64,000 nt of DNA from Pseudomonas sp. Irchel s3b2 (GCF_900187445.1 NZ_FYEB01000009.1:1-64000), one strand, 5' to 3'; shown: positions 25,998 to 34,020, counted from the first letter of the stretch. Notes: generated by a model from the sequence alone, not told the origin. Made by a program: numbers and translations.

Positions 25998-27326
25998 TCA
26001 AAGAAAGTCGAGCTGGACGAAATAGTTGTGCCAGGCCCATTCCAGTTCCTGTGGCGACAGAGCCCCGGAGCCGCCCAGGTAACGCTGACGGTCGAGTGCC
26101 ATGTTCAGGAGATCGCGGGGATGGCAAGGCACCAGGGGCATGCCTTCACTTGCATAAAGCCTTTGCAGCACATAACGCAGCAGCAACGGGTCAAAAGGAA
26201 TGCCCAGACGCTCGCTTTCCTGACGCCAGATCTTTTCGTACTCCTCAGGCTTCAGGTAACCGAATTGCAGCTTGTAGCCAATCCGGCGCAGGAAGGCCTC
26301 ATCAGCCAGCTCCAGGGGATTGAGGTTGGTGGAGAACACCAGAATCAGATCGAACGGCAGCTCGCAATGCCGACCACCGCCCAGGTTGATGAAGTCGCGC
26401 TTCTCTTCCATCGGTACGATCCAGCGATTCAACAGCTCGGCAGGAGCCATGCGCTGGCGTCCCATGTCGTCGATGATGAACAGGCCATTGCTGGCCTTGA
26501 GCTGCAAGGCGGCCTGGTATTGACGGGTGTAGGGGTCATAGCGAACGTCCAGCTGTTCCATGCTCAACTCACCGCCCGTAATGACGATCGGGCGTTTGCA
26601 GCGCAGCAGTCGACGGTCGATCCCTTCGTTGAGCATCAGACTGTTCGGTTGACTGTTGTCATCCAGACGCTGATGCACCTGCGGGTCATAGATCTCGATC
26701 ACCGACTCGTTGATCACGATGGCATGAGGCACCCAGATGGCCTCGGCGAACAGACGAATCAGCCGACTGCTCACATACGTCTTGCCGGTACCCGCGGGGC
26801 CATAAATCATGATTGCGCGACCGGAGTTCAGGGCCACGCCCAGCTGATCGAGCATGCCCTCGGTAAGCACCACGCCAGCAAGGGCGTTGTGCATATCGTT
26901 GGCATTGATACGACCATGGTGAATGGTCTGGAGTTTGATCAGGGAACGGTAGGTACTCACCGGAAAAGGTGCCGCGCCGATGTAGCCACTGCGCGACAGG
27001 GCATCACGGGCGGCACTGCGTCCGCGTTCGGTCAGGCCATAACGCAGCATCTGCCCACCGGATTGCCCCATCTGGCCAAGCACTTCGACACGGCCGTCCT
27101 TGCGCAGAAACGCCAGGACCTCTTCAAGGACGGCGCCGGTCAACGCCAGGCGTTCTACCAGCCGCGGCATGTCGAGCACGCCGGCGTCATGCAGATGCTT
27201 GCACACCAGCTCACCGAGAAAACTGTCTGTCAGACCGGTATCGCGGATTGTGCACGGCTGAGGCGCCAGTCGTTGCACCGCATCCCGGTCGCTGGAGTAG
27301 GCACCACTTTCGACGATGACGTGCAT
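25998..27326 (-). CDS. AAA-type ATPase inside the Tad operon
   Basis: 442 residues. A wHTH-like N-terminal region (about 30-120: FLGELVCKHLHDAGVLDMPRLVERL) precedes an AAA ATPase with Walker A GPAGTGKT (176-183), Walker B LFIIDDMG (282-289) and FSTNLNPLELADEAFLRRIGYKL, an arginine-finger-like element. It is not the TadA ATPase and not a standard Tad component in P. aeruginosa. Start 2 bp after the tadV stop, so it is in the operon. A MoxR-like remodelling or DNA-linked regulatory role is conceivable; I do not know a proven function. Confidence 0.75.
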   Translation of the reverse strand: MHVIVESGAYSSDRDAVQRLAPQPCTIRDTGLTDSFLGELVCKHLHDAGVLDMPRLVERLALTGAVLEEVLAFLRKDGRVEVLGQMGQSGGQMLRYGLTERGRSAARDALSRSGYIGAAPFPVSTYRSLIKLQTIHHGRINANDMHNALAGVVLTEGMLDQLGVALNSGRAIMIYGPAGTGKTYVSSRLIRLFAEAIWVPHAIVINESVIEIYDPQVHQRLDDNSQPNSLMLNEGIDRRLLRCKRPIVITGGELSMEQLDVRYDPYTRQYQAALQLKASNGLFIIDDMGRQRMAPAELLNRWIVPMEEKRDFINLGGGRHCELPFDLILVFSTNLNPLELADEAFLRRIGYKLQFGYLKPEEYEKIWRQESERLGIPFDPLLLRYVLQRLYASEGMPLVPCHPRDLLNMALDRQRYLGGSGALSPQELEWAWHNYFVQLDFL

Positions 27327-27328
27327 GA

Positions 27329-27859
27329 CTAACCTCCCAATCCACCGGCAACGAGTTGCCAGTAGACGCTGTTCAAAGTGCCTATCAAGATTGCAATCGA
27401 ATAGGGGAAAGGCTTGCCGGCTACTTCATCTGAAGTCGGCGCCAGATAGGACTGCGCCCTCAGAATCAGCCGATAGCGGCCCAGGGTCTGCAGCAATTGA
27501 CCGCGGAACAGCACGATCAGGAAACCGCATACGCCGCCGGCCATCAGACTGAACAAGGCAGCCCACAACGCGAAATGAACCGGTAAAAAACTGCCGACCA
27601 TAGCCATCAACTTGACATCACCGGCGGCCATACCACCCACGGCGTACATCGGCAGAAACAACCCAAAACAGATCAGCATACCCAACAGGCCGTCACCCAA
27701 TCCGCTGACACCACCTGTATAAGTCTGACCGGCCAATCCCAGGGCAAGGCCCAACAAGACCAGCATGTTGGGAATACGGTGGCGAAGCAGATCGCTCACC
27801 ACCGCGACGCCCAGCAGTCCTAGCAGTACGACTGTCGACACCAGCAATTCCATGGACAT
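27329..27859 (-). CDS. tadV: Prepilin peptidase TadV/CpaA
   Basis: A 176-residue A24-type aspartic protease of the inner membrane that processes Flp prepilins and TadE/F. The two catalytic Asp motifs are VVSDLLRHRIPN (about 20-31) and GMAAGDVKLM (about 97-106). Hydrophobic helices account for most of the rest. It lacks the N-terminal methylase domain of PilD, as expected for this class (FppA in P. aeruginosa). GGGAGA lies 6 bp before the ATG at 27859. Confidence 0.92.
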   Translation of the reverse strand: MSMELLVSTVVLLGLLGVAVVSDLLRHRIPNMLVLLGLALGLAGQTYTGGVSGLGDGLLGMLICFGLFLPMYAVGGMAAGDVKLMAMVGSFLPVHFALWAALFSLMAGGVCGFLIVLFRGQLLQTLGRYRLILRAQSYLAPTSDEVAGKPFPYSIAILIGTLNSVYWQLVAGGLGG

Positions 27860-27889
27860 GGCGCGTCTCCCGAGTGCGACTTATTGTTA

Positions 27890-28084
27890 TCAGCAAGCGG
27901 CCCCACCGTTGACCGCGGCACACAGCCCTTCGATTTTGGTATTCACCTGCCCCCCAAGCGTTACGAACGCTGCTGCGACAGCCACCGTAATCAGCCCACC
28001 CGCCACCGCGTATTCCACAATGGTCAGGCCATCCTCGTCTTTGACGAACTTCAGTACCGAAGCCTTGATTGTTTGCAGAGTCAT
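27890..28084 (-). CDS. flp: Flp major pilin, copy 2
   Basis: 64 residues: MTLQTIKASVLKFVKDEDGLTIVEYAVAGG... The prepilin cleavage site is the G before LTIVEY, where the conserved E-Y pair defines Flp pilins, followed by one hydrophobic helix. A C-terminal AAC ending with two cysteines (GLCAAVNGGAAC) could make a disulfide. GGAG lies 8 bp before the ATG. The frame is open a further 61 codons upstream, through the tadV relic. It differs from copy 1 at only a few positions. Confidence 0.93.
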   Translation of the reverse strand: MTLQTIKASVLKFVKDEDGLTIVEYAVAGGLITVAVAAAFVTLGGQVNTKIEGLCAAVNGGAAC

Positions 28085-28203
28085 TTCGATCACTCCAGCG
28101 GCCATGCCGCTCATTACGTAAGTTGGTAGGGACAACGCGAAGCCCATTAAGAAAGTTGCCCGGCGCCCTATCAGAAATAGTGGCAAACCGGTTCTATGGG
28201 CAT
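28085..28203 (-). pseudogene. Relic of a tadV copy between the two flp genes
   Basis: The sequence between the flp genes resembles intact tadV at both ends. An ATG at 28201-28203 lies exactly 30 bp after the flp 1 stop, as the real tadV ATG lies 30 bp after the flp 2 stop, and both are preceded by matching sequence (CCCGAGT...TTATTGTTATCAGCAAGCGG on the plus strand). Near 28090-28143, the frame reads MGFALSLPTYVMSGMAAG, close to TadV FGLFLPMYAVGGMAAG, but the catalytic Asp-Val-Lys is replaced by V-I-E. The middle of the gene is deleted. Confidence 0.7.
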
Positions 28204-28233
28204 CGCCGCGTCCCCGAGTAGGAATTATTGTTA

Positions 28234-28428
28234 TCAGCAAGCGGCCCCACCGTTGACCGCGGTGCACAGCGCTTCGATTTTGGTATTCACCTGGCCCCCA
28301 AGCGTTACGAACGCTGCGGCGACAGCCACCGTGATCAGCCCACCGGCCACTGCGTATTCCACAATGGTCAGGCCGTCTTCGTCTTTGACGAACTTCACAA
28401 CCGAAGCCTTGATTGTTTGCAGATTCAT
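28234..28428 (-). CDS. flp: Flp major pilin, copy 1
   Basis: 64 residues, MNLQTIKASVVKFVKDEDGLTIVEYAVAGG..., with the Flp processing site before LTIVEY and the C-terminal EALCTAVNGGAAC. GAGGTGGG lies 7 bp before the ATG. It is the first gene of the minus-strand Tad arm, with a 412-bp upstream region shared with the AraC-type gene. A stem-loop in its leader (AGGCAGTAC and GTGCTGCCT, near 28464-28486) would lie 36-58 bases before the start in the mRNA. Confidence 0.94.
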   Translation of the reverse strand: MNLQTIKASVVKFVKDEDGLTIVEYAVAGGLITVAVAAAFVTLGGQVNTKIEALCTAVNGGAAC

Positions 28429-28840
28429 TTTGCCCACCTCACTCGAATGTTGTTTTTTCGGGAAGGCAGTACGTTCTGTGCTGCCTGGATGCAACACTAG
28501 TCAGGGGCAGGGCATAGGCGTTAGGAGGATTTTGCACATCGCTAGGACTTTTTTGCGGACGCGACCCAATACCGGTTCATGGGTCTGTGCAGGAGAAATA
28601 AGAGGGTCAAAAGACATGGCACTGCGAAGGCCATGGTCGAGGATTCACACGCGACGAATGGTTTATGCCGCGCGTGTCGAACAAATGCCGGTAAACAATC
28701 GTCCAGAGCTGGGGTCCAGAAATACATAGAAGTAATAGAACTAAGCTTCTTTTTCCTTATCAGCATTTATTCTGCAAAGTGATAGCACATTAGCAATACT
28801 ACTCAGCGAACAGAGGCATGAAGAACCCCAGAGTAGAGAC
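28429..28840. promoter_or_regulatory. Divergent control region between flp and the AraC-type regulator gene
   Basis: 412 bp without a credible gene. It contains an imperfect hairpin at 28464-28486, a pair of direct repeats at 28519-28547 (listed separately), and an AT-rich part (28730-28800) next to the regulator start. No unambiguous sigma-70 promoter was found on either strand. Confidence 0.55.
28519..28547 (-). promoter_or_regulatory. Pair of direct repeats, candidate AraC-type operator upstream of flp
   Basis: On the minus strand TCCTAGCG (28547-28540) and TCCTAACG (28526-28519) start 21 bp apart, i.e. two helical turns on the same face. AraC-family proteins bind such direct repeats. The pair lies about 90-120 bp upstream of the flp 1 start and beside the gene of an AraC-type regulator. 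Confidence 0.4.
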
Positions 28841-29695
28841 ATGACGTCCAATTTGACCAGAAGGCCATCGCTACTGTGGTTCGATCTGACTCACGATCGT
28901 TCCACGAAGGAACTCATCGCGCAGTTCGAGGGTACCTGCGACTGCAAATTGACGAAAAACTCCTTGTTGCCCCACGGGGAACAGGCAGACATGATCTGCA
29001 TCCATTTCGATCGCCCCGACACGCCGGGCTTGAGGCTGTTGCTGGAGATCAAACGCACCACCCCCTCCATCCCGATCACCATGTTCACCGTGCAGCACTC
29101 AGAGGAACTGGCGGTCTGGGCCATGCGCTCCAGTGTCTGGGAATACATGGTGCTGCCGCTCTCGGCCACCGAGAGGAAGCGCTACCTGTTGGCGCTGGCG
29201 CAGCTCTGCGAGCTGCGCCGAAATGGCAAGACATCACTGATCGACCACTCCCCTACTCTCCCGGACAGCATCCGGTTGACCTCGGGACACCAAAAACACC
29301 AGGCGCTGAGCCATATCATGCTGTACATCGACCAGCACTTTCGGGACAGCATCGATCAGAGGGATTTGGCCAAGCGCTGCGGCATGACGACCTTTCGCTT
29401 CAGCCGTCTGTTCAAGGAAGCCAATGGCGTTGGCTTCACCGATTACGTCCTGGACAAGCGCATGAACTTCGCCAAACAACTGCTCGACAACAGCCAGATG
29501 CCGATTACCAGTATCGGCTATGAGGCCGGCTTCAAAGACCCATCCTACTTCGCTCGCGCCTTCAAGCAGTTCGTCAACTGCACGCCCAGCGAATACCGTT
29601 TGACATGCCAACTCAGAGCGGTAGCCGCGCAACCGGCGCTGGAGGATACAACCGTTGAAGCGCTCGAAAGCCTGGTGCAGAGCCTCGGAAGTTGA
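28841..29695 (+). CDS. AraC-family regulator with receiver-like N-terminal domain
   Basis: 284 residues. A CheY-like N-terminal domain spans about 10-125 (LLWFDLTHDRSTKELIAQF; MICIHFDRPDTPGLRLL, whose Asp after H-F could be the phosphoacceptor; but the usual K-P near the end reads YMVLPL, so the Lys is missing). A standard AraC double helix-turn-helix follows (about 160-255; DLAKRCGMTTFRFSRLFKEANG and ITSIGYEAGFKDPSYFARAFKQ). It is divergent from flp, so it probably controls the Tad pilus, replacing the PprB-type regulator of P. aeruginosa. Control through phosphorylation is uncertain. Confidence 0.88.
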   Translation: MTSNLTRRPSLLWFDLTHDRSTKELIAQFEGTCDCKLTKNSLLPHGEQADMICIHFDRPDTPGLRLLLEIKRTTPSIPITMFTVQHSEELAVWAMRSSVWEYMVLPLSATERKRYLLALAQLCELRRNGKTSLIDHSPTLPDSIRLTSGHQKHQALSHIMLYIDQHFRDSIDQRDLAKRCGMTTFRFSRLFKEANGVGFTDYVLDKRMNFAKQLLDNSQMPITSIGYEAGFKDPSYFARAFKQFVNCTPSEYRLTCQLRAVAAQPALEDTTVEALESLVQSLGS

Positions 29696-29720
29696 GGCAT
29701 TTTTCAGGTGCCTGTCAGTT

Positions 29721-29776
29721 AAGACACGAAACCCTGTAGGAGCGAGCAAGCTCGCTCCTACAGGGTTTCGTGTCTT
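29721..29776. repeat. Perfect 27-bp inverted repeat (REP-derived), probable bidirectional terminator
   Basis: The arms at 29721-29747 and 29750-29776 are exactly complementary over 27 bp with only AA between. The core is the REP motif TGTAGGAGCGAGC. It lies between the stops of two convergent genes (29695 and 29788), where it could end both transcripts. Confidence 0.85.
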
Positions 29777-29787
29777 TGGCGAGGGAA

Positions 29788-32268
29788 TCAGAAGCGAGCC
29801 TTGACCGTCATGGCGAAGTTGCGCGGGTCACCGTAATAGTTACCGAAGTTTTCGGTGCCAATGGTGGTGTAGTAGCGCTTGTCGAACAGGTTGTTGCCAT
29901 TGAGCGCCAACGACCAGGTGTCATCGATGCGATAACCGATACGCCCATTCCAGACGGCGTAGCCGGCCTGGGTAATCTTTTCGCCCGTTGCCGGGGAGAC
30001 TCGAAAATTGTCGCTTTGCGCGTTGACGCCGGCACCTAGGCTGAACCGCTCGAGCGCTCCGGCAAGGGCGTAATCGCCCCACATGCGCAGTACATGGCGC
30101 GGCACATAAGTGTTGAAGGCGGCGCCATTGAGGCTGGTGTCAATGTCGTCGAGGGTCTTGGTCTGGGTGTAGGTGTAACCGGCGAGCAATTGCAGGCGCT
30201 CGATGACCTCACCGCTGATTTCAGCTTCGAAGCCCTGGGCGCGGACTTTGCCGGCATTCAAATAGCAGAAGCCGTCCGATGACGGACAGGTCGAGTTGTA
30301 GTCCGTCTGTGCCTGGTCTTTCTGCAAGGTCCGGAACAGGTTGAAGGAGGTGTTCAGGCGCCCCTCAAACCATTCGCCCTTGATCCCCAGTTCATAACTT
30401 TCCCCCACCAGCGGCTTGAGCGCCGAGCCGCTTTGCGAGCGGTTATTGCCTTGGGGCGTGAAGATCTCCGAGTAACTGGCATAGGCGGTCAGGTGCTCGT
30501 TGAGGTCCAGCAACACGCCGGCAAACGGGGTGACTTGACCGGTCTCGGTGCTTCTGGCGTGTTCCGAGGTTCCCGAATTGATGAACACCGAGTCGGTTTT
30601 AGAGCTGTACCAACTCACTCGACTGCCCACGACAAACGTCAACGGGTCCGCCAGTTTGAGACGCAGGGTCGAGTACAGGCCTTGCTGTTCGGTGACGGTT
30701 TTCACCGGGCCACCGCGTGTCGAGTTCTCGATGAAGTAGCTGTCGTCCGGTTCAGGAATATGTCGATCCGGGTTGAACACGTTCTGCTTCTGCGGCAGCA
30801 ACGCGACCGAGTAGAAATCATCCTTGTCCGAGCGACTGGCATTGAAACCGACGATCAGTTCATGTTGCTGGCCGAACGCGCCGAACTTGCCATCCACGTA
30901 GGCATCCAGGCCGTAATCGACCTGATCGTAGTCGTACATGCTGCCCAGCATATCTGTGGTCGAGGTACCAGGCGTCACCGAGCCTGCCGCAAACGCATAT
31001 TTGATGTCCTGGGTGTTTTTCGTATAAACCCCTGCCACTTTCATGGCCCAGTCGTCGTTGATCTGATGTTTCAGATCGCCGAATACCGTAGTCCTCTGGC
31101 TGCGCCAGGTATTCCAGGACGGATCCAGGCAGGTGGAACGACTCAGTTTCAGATCGCTGCCGTCCTTGTAGCGAGGCAGGCCACCCCAGCAAGGGCTGGC
31201 ATCGACATCTTCATAGGCGACTCCCAGGCCGAGCGTCGTGTCGGGCGTCAGATCGAAGTCCAGCGCACCGTAGTAGATCTGGTCCTTGCGACGGGCATCG
31301 TCATAAAAATAATGCCGGCTCTGTTCAGCAATCACCGCCCTGCCGCGCACAGTGCCGGCATCATTCAACGGGCCACCGGTATCGACTTGCCCACGGTAGT
31401 TGTCCCAGGTGCCACCGGAGAGGCTGAGTTCGGTCTGGGCCGTAGCCTGGCCGCGTTTACGAACGAAGTTCACCCCGCCCGAGGTGCCGCCCGAGCCCTT
31501 CATCATCCCCGCCGCGCCACGCAAGATTTCGACCCGGTCGTAATACGCCATGTCGCTGGTGAAACTGTCGGCCTGGACATAGCTGTTGCCCATGTCCAGC
31601 GGCACACCGTCGTACTGATACTGACCCGACATCCGGAACCCGCGGGAATAGAAATACTTGCCGCCCATGGTCGAGTCGTAGACGGTAATGCCCGGGGTCT
31701 TTTCCATCACCTGATCGATGGTGTGCAGGTTCTGGTCATCGAGCATCTTGCGGGTCATTACCGTGACCGATTGAGGCGTTTCCCGCAGGGAGTGCTCGCC
31801 CTTGCCGATAGTGACCGCTCCGGTAGTGTACGAGCCGCTGTTCTCGGTGGTCGCTCCCAGTAGTTGCCCGTTGATGGTGGTAGCGCCCAGTTCCAATGCC
31901 GAACCGGTGACAGGCGCGGAACGCAGCACGTAGGTGCCGTTGGCCTGGGGTTCGGCTTGCAGACCGCTGCCGCTCAGTAGGCGAGCGAAGCCTTCGCTGA
32001 CCCCGAATGAGCCTTTCAGACCTGGCGATTGCAGGCCCTGGGTTTGCCGGGCATCAAACGAAATCGCGGCCCCGGCGGCACTGGAGAAACGGGTGAGAAC
32101 ATCCACCAGGCTGCCGGCCCCAATATCGTAGGACTGAATCAAACGCTGTTGCGTCGAGGCCTCTGGCGCCGAACCGGCATTCGCCGACCAGGCGCTGGCC
32201 ATCGTGGCTGCCAGCAATCCGATTTTCACTGCGATCGCCAGACGACTTGGCGCGTTCACCCGAGACAT
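29788..32268 (-). CDS. TonB-dependent siderophore receptor with signalling domain
   Basis: 826 residues from the ATG at 32266-32268 (MSRVNAPSRLAIAVKIG), with GGGGAA upstream. A signal peptide (about 1-35) is followed by an STN/secretin-type signalling domain (about 45-120, SYDIGAGSLVDVLTRFSSAAG). The plug (about 140-270; RETPQSVTVMTRKMLDDQNLHTIDQVMEKTPGITV) and a beta-barrel ending FAMTVKARF complete an FpvA/FoxA-type transducer receptor. It imports a ferric siderophore across the outer membrane and signals binding to the FecR-like protein upstream. The specific siderophore cannot be read from sequence. Confidence 0.93.
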   Translation of the reverse strand: MSRVNAPSRLAIAVKIGLLAATMASAWSANAGSAPEASTQQRLIQSYDIGAGSLVDVLTRFSSAAGAAISFDARQTQGLQSPGLKGSFGVSEGFARLLSGSGLQAEPQANGTYVLRSAPVTGSALELGATTINGQLLGATTENSGSYTTGAVTIGKGEHSLRETPQSVTVMTRKMLDDQNLHTIDQVMEKTPGITVYDSTMGGKYFYSRGFRMSGQYQYDGVPLDMGNSYVQADSFTSDMAYYDRVEILRGAAGMMKGSGGTSGGVNFVRKRGQATAQTELSLSGGTWDNYRGQVDTGGPLNDAGTVRGRAVIAEQSRHYFYDDARRKDQIYYGALDFDLTPDTTLGLGVAYEDVDASPCWGGLPRYKDGSDLKLSRSTCLDPSWNTWRSQRTTVFGDLKHQINDDWAMKVAGVYTKNTQDIKYAFAAGSVTPGTSTTDMLGSMYDYDQVDYGLDAYVDGKFGAFGQQHELIVGFNASRSDKDDFYSVALLPQKQNVFNPDRHIPEPDDSYFIENSTRGGPVKTVTEQQGLYSTLRLKLADPLTFVVGSRVSWYSSKTDSVFINSGTSEHARSTETGQVTPFAGVLLDLNEHLTAYASYSEIFTPQGNNRSQSGSALKPLVGESYELGIKGEWFEGRLNTSFNLFRTLQKDQAQTDYNSTCPSSDGFCYLNAGKVRAQGFEAEISGEVIERLQLLAGYTYTQTKTLDDIDTSLNGAAFNTYVPRHVLRMWGDYALAGALERFSLGAGVNAQSDNFRVSPATGEKITQAGYAVWNGRIGYRIDDTWSLALNGNNLFDKRYYTTIGTENFGNYYGDPRNFAMTVKARF

Positions 32269-32373
32269 GCTTGCTTCCCCCAAAACGGTCAATAAAAACT
32301 CACTGAGGGATGAGCCGAACGATGCCGGTGAAAAGTGCAGACGAAGCAGAAACTTTTTATCCGCGCCGCACCG

Positions 32374-33333
32374 TCAGCGCGAATCACCATTCGATACCTG
32401 GACCCAGAAATGGCTGTATCGCGTCACGCGCAACGAAAAACCGCTCTCCAATGCCGCCAGGGCTAGATCGGTGTTATCGATGGGAAAAACCCCGGAAACC
32501 TTCATGTTGCCGATGGCCGGATCACAACGCAGCACGCCCGCGCGATAACGCGAAAGATCGCTCAGCAACACCGCCAAAGGACGGTCGATGGCAATGATGC
32601 TGCCTTGCTGCCAGGCGCCTACCGAGACATCGTTGCCGCGCAGCGTTCCCAAAGTGCGGTCATTGAAATCCAGACGTCTGCCGGCTTCGACCCGCCTCCT
32701 GGACCCGGCCTCCGGCAAACTGACCTCTACTGCTTTCTCCAGCACCGCCACCTCACCGCCCTGCGCCTGAGTGCGGACGATAAAACGCGTCCCCAATGCG
32801 AGCACCTCGGCATGGCGAGTGACGACCTTGAAAGGACGCTGCAACGGATCGACCGCCGTCGTCACGAGCATCTCGCCCCACAACAGTTCCAACACCCGCT
32901 GTCGTCCATCGAAACGAACGTTGACCGAGGTGTCGGTGTTGAGCAGTACAGTGCTGCCGTCCGCCAGCCGAAATTCGCGGCGCTCCCCCACCGCCGTGCG
33001 CAAATCGCAAATCAGGTTTTGTGTGGTCTGACTGCGCCAACCCAACCAGCCCAGGGCGCCGACAGACGTCATCAATAAGGCACTACGCAGCACCTGGCGA
33101 CGGGATCGATTGTCGGTATTGCTCAAGGTCGGCGCCGCCAAGGCGCCCGGCACGCTCGCCATCTGTTCGGCCACTGCCGCCATTCTTTGCCAGGCCTGGC
33201 GATTCAAGGGATCTGCGACCAGCCAGGCGTTCCAGGCGGCTCGATCCGCGTCGGTCGTGGTGCCGGAATGAAGCCGGGCGTACCACTGCGCGGCGACGCT
33301 GATGGCTTTCAACTCCTGGGGGGGCAGGTTCAT
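32374..33333 (-). CDS. FecR-family sigma regulator
   Basis: 319 residues. The N-terminal cytoplasmic part (about 1-80) has the FecR/DUF4880 pattern QWYARLHSGTTTDADRAAWNAWLVADPLNRQAWQRM. A membrane helix (about 98-115, ALLMTSVGALGWLGW) follows, then a periplasmic FecR domain that contacts the receptor STN domain. The ATG at 33331-33333 overlaps the sigma factor stop as ATGA; the longer open frame starting at 33366 is rejected because it would run into the sigma gene. Confidence 0.92.
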   Translation of the reverse strand: MNLPPQELKAISVAAQWYARLHSGTTTDADRAAWNAWLVADPLNRQAWQRMAAVAEQMASVPGALAAPTLSNTDNRSRRQVLRSALLMTSVGALGWLGWRSQTTQNLICDLRTAVGERREFRLADGSTVLLNTDTSVNVRFDGRQRVLELLWGEMLVTTAVDPLQRPFKVVTRHAEVLALGTRFIVRTQAQGGEVAVLEKAVEVSLPEAGSRRRVEAGRRLDFNDRTLGTLRGNDVSVGAWQQGSIIAIDRPLAVLLSDLSRYRAGVLRCDPAIGNMKVSGVFPIDNTDLALAALESGFSLRVTRYSHFWVQVSNGDSR

Positions 33334-33851
33334 GCGAGCTGCAACTGAATCTGCATCAGACAGCAATGCTCCATGGCCTTGGCCATGTGGTTATTCACCG
33401 TGCGAACACTGACGCCCAGACACTCGGCAATTTGCGGGTACGTCAGGCCATTGAATTGCGACAGGATGAAAGCTTGTTTGACTCGAGGCCCCAGCCCTTG
33501 CAGCAGGCGGTCTATTTCCATCAGCGCCTGGAACAGGATCGCCTGCTCCTCCAACGATGGCTGCTGTGATTCGGGCGTGGCGGCCAGCGCTTCGAGATAG
33601 GACTGTTCCAGCGAACGACGACGAAACAGATCGATCAACAACCCCTTGGCGATCATCGACAGATACGGTCGCGGCTCGCGGATATCCAGGGCGGTGCGAG
33701 CCTTGATGACCCTGACGAAGGTATCCTGAGTCAGGTCCGCTGCATCGAAGGCATTGCCCAGACGCTTGCGCAGCCAGCCCTGGAGCCAACCATGATGGTC
33801 ACAATACAGATCGTTGACAGCACTGCGTAAGGACAAGTCGTTGGCGGGCAT
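33330..33851 (-). CDS. FecI-type ECF sigma factor
   Basis: 173 residues from MPANDLSLRSAVNDLY. Region 2 reads LTQDTFVRVIKA and region 4 PQIAECLGVSVRTVNNHMAKAMEHC, the helix-turn-helix for the -35 element. It is expected to direct transcription of the receptor gene when the ferric siderophore is bound. An upstream extension to 33920 crosses the Fur-box-like site and has no support. A Fur-like site lies 23 bp before this start. Confidence 0.93.
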   Translation of the reverse strand: MPANDLSLRSAVNDLYCDHHGWLQGWLRKRLGNAFDAADLTQDTFVRVIKARTALDIREPRPYLSMIAKGLLIDLFRRRSLEQSYLEALAATPESQQPSLEEQAILFQALMEIDRLLQGLGPRVKQAFILSQFNGLTYPQIAECLGVSVRTVNNHMAKAMEHCCLMQIQLQLA

Positions 33852-33873
33852 GACAATGGAATAATTCGCGACT

Positions 33874-33892
33874 GATAATGACTCGCATTGTC
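33874..33892 (-). promoter_or_regulatory. Fur box upstream of the FecI-type sigma gene
   Basis: GATAATGACTCGCATTGTC matches 14 of the 19 positions of the classical Fur consensus, including the intact GATAATGA arm. It lies where repression of the sigma factor gene by iron-loaded Fur would be expected. Confidence 0.75.
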
Positions 33893-33931
33893 GTTCGACC
33901 AACGGCAGGTTGCAACACAAACATATCGCCT

Positions 33932-34020
33932 TGTAGGAGCGGGCTTGCCCGCGAAGGCGGCGGTACAGTCAACATTGATGTCGCCTGATACACCGCTTTC
34001 GCGGGCAAGCCCGCTCCTAC
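33932..34020. repeat. REPIN (inverted pair of REP elements)
   Basis: TTGTAGGAGCGGGCTTGCCC and its inverse GGGCAAGCCCGCTCCTA flank a spacer holding GGTACAGTCAACATTGATGT. The spacer is the reverse complement of that in the pair at 6735-6823, so these are two copies of the same mobile REPIN in opposite orientation. Confidence 0.85.

Noticed and set aside
25140..27332. 730-codon open frame on the plus strand
   Set aside because: It is antisense to rcpC and the AAA ATPase, both with clear motifs. The translation is rich in His, Gln and Arg with no domain, as expected for a shadow of high-GC coding sequence.
27890..28267. 125-residue fused relic-pilin gene
   Set aside because: The pilin ATG at 28084 has its own GGAG site, and the pilin N-terminus must be short for processing. 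The extension is listed as a tadV relic instead.
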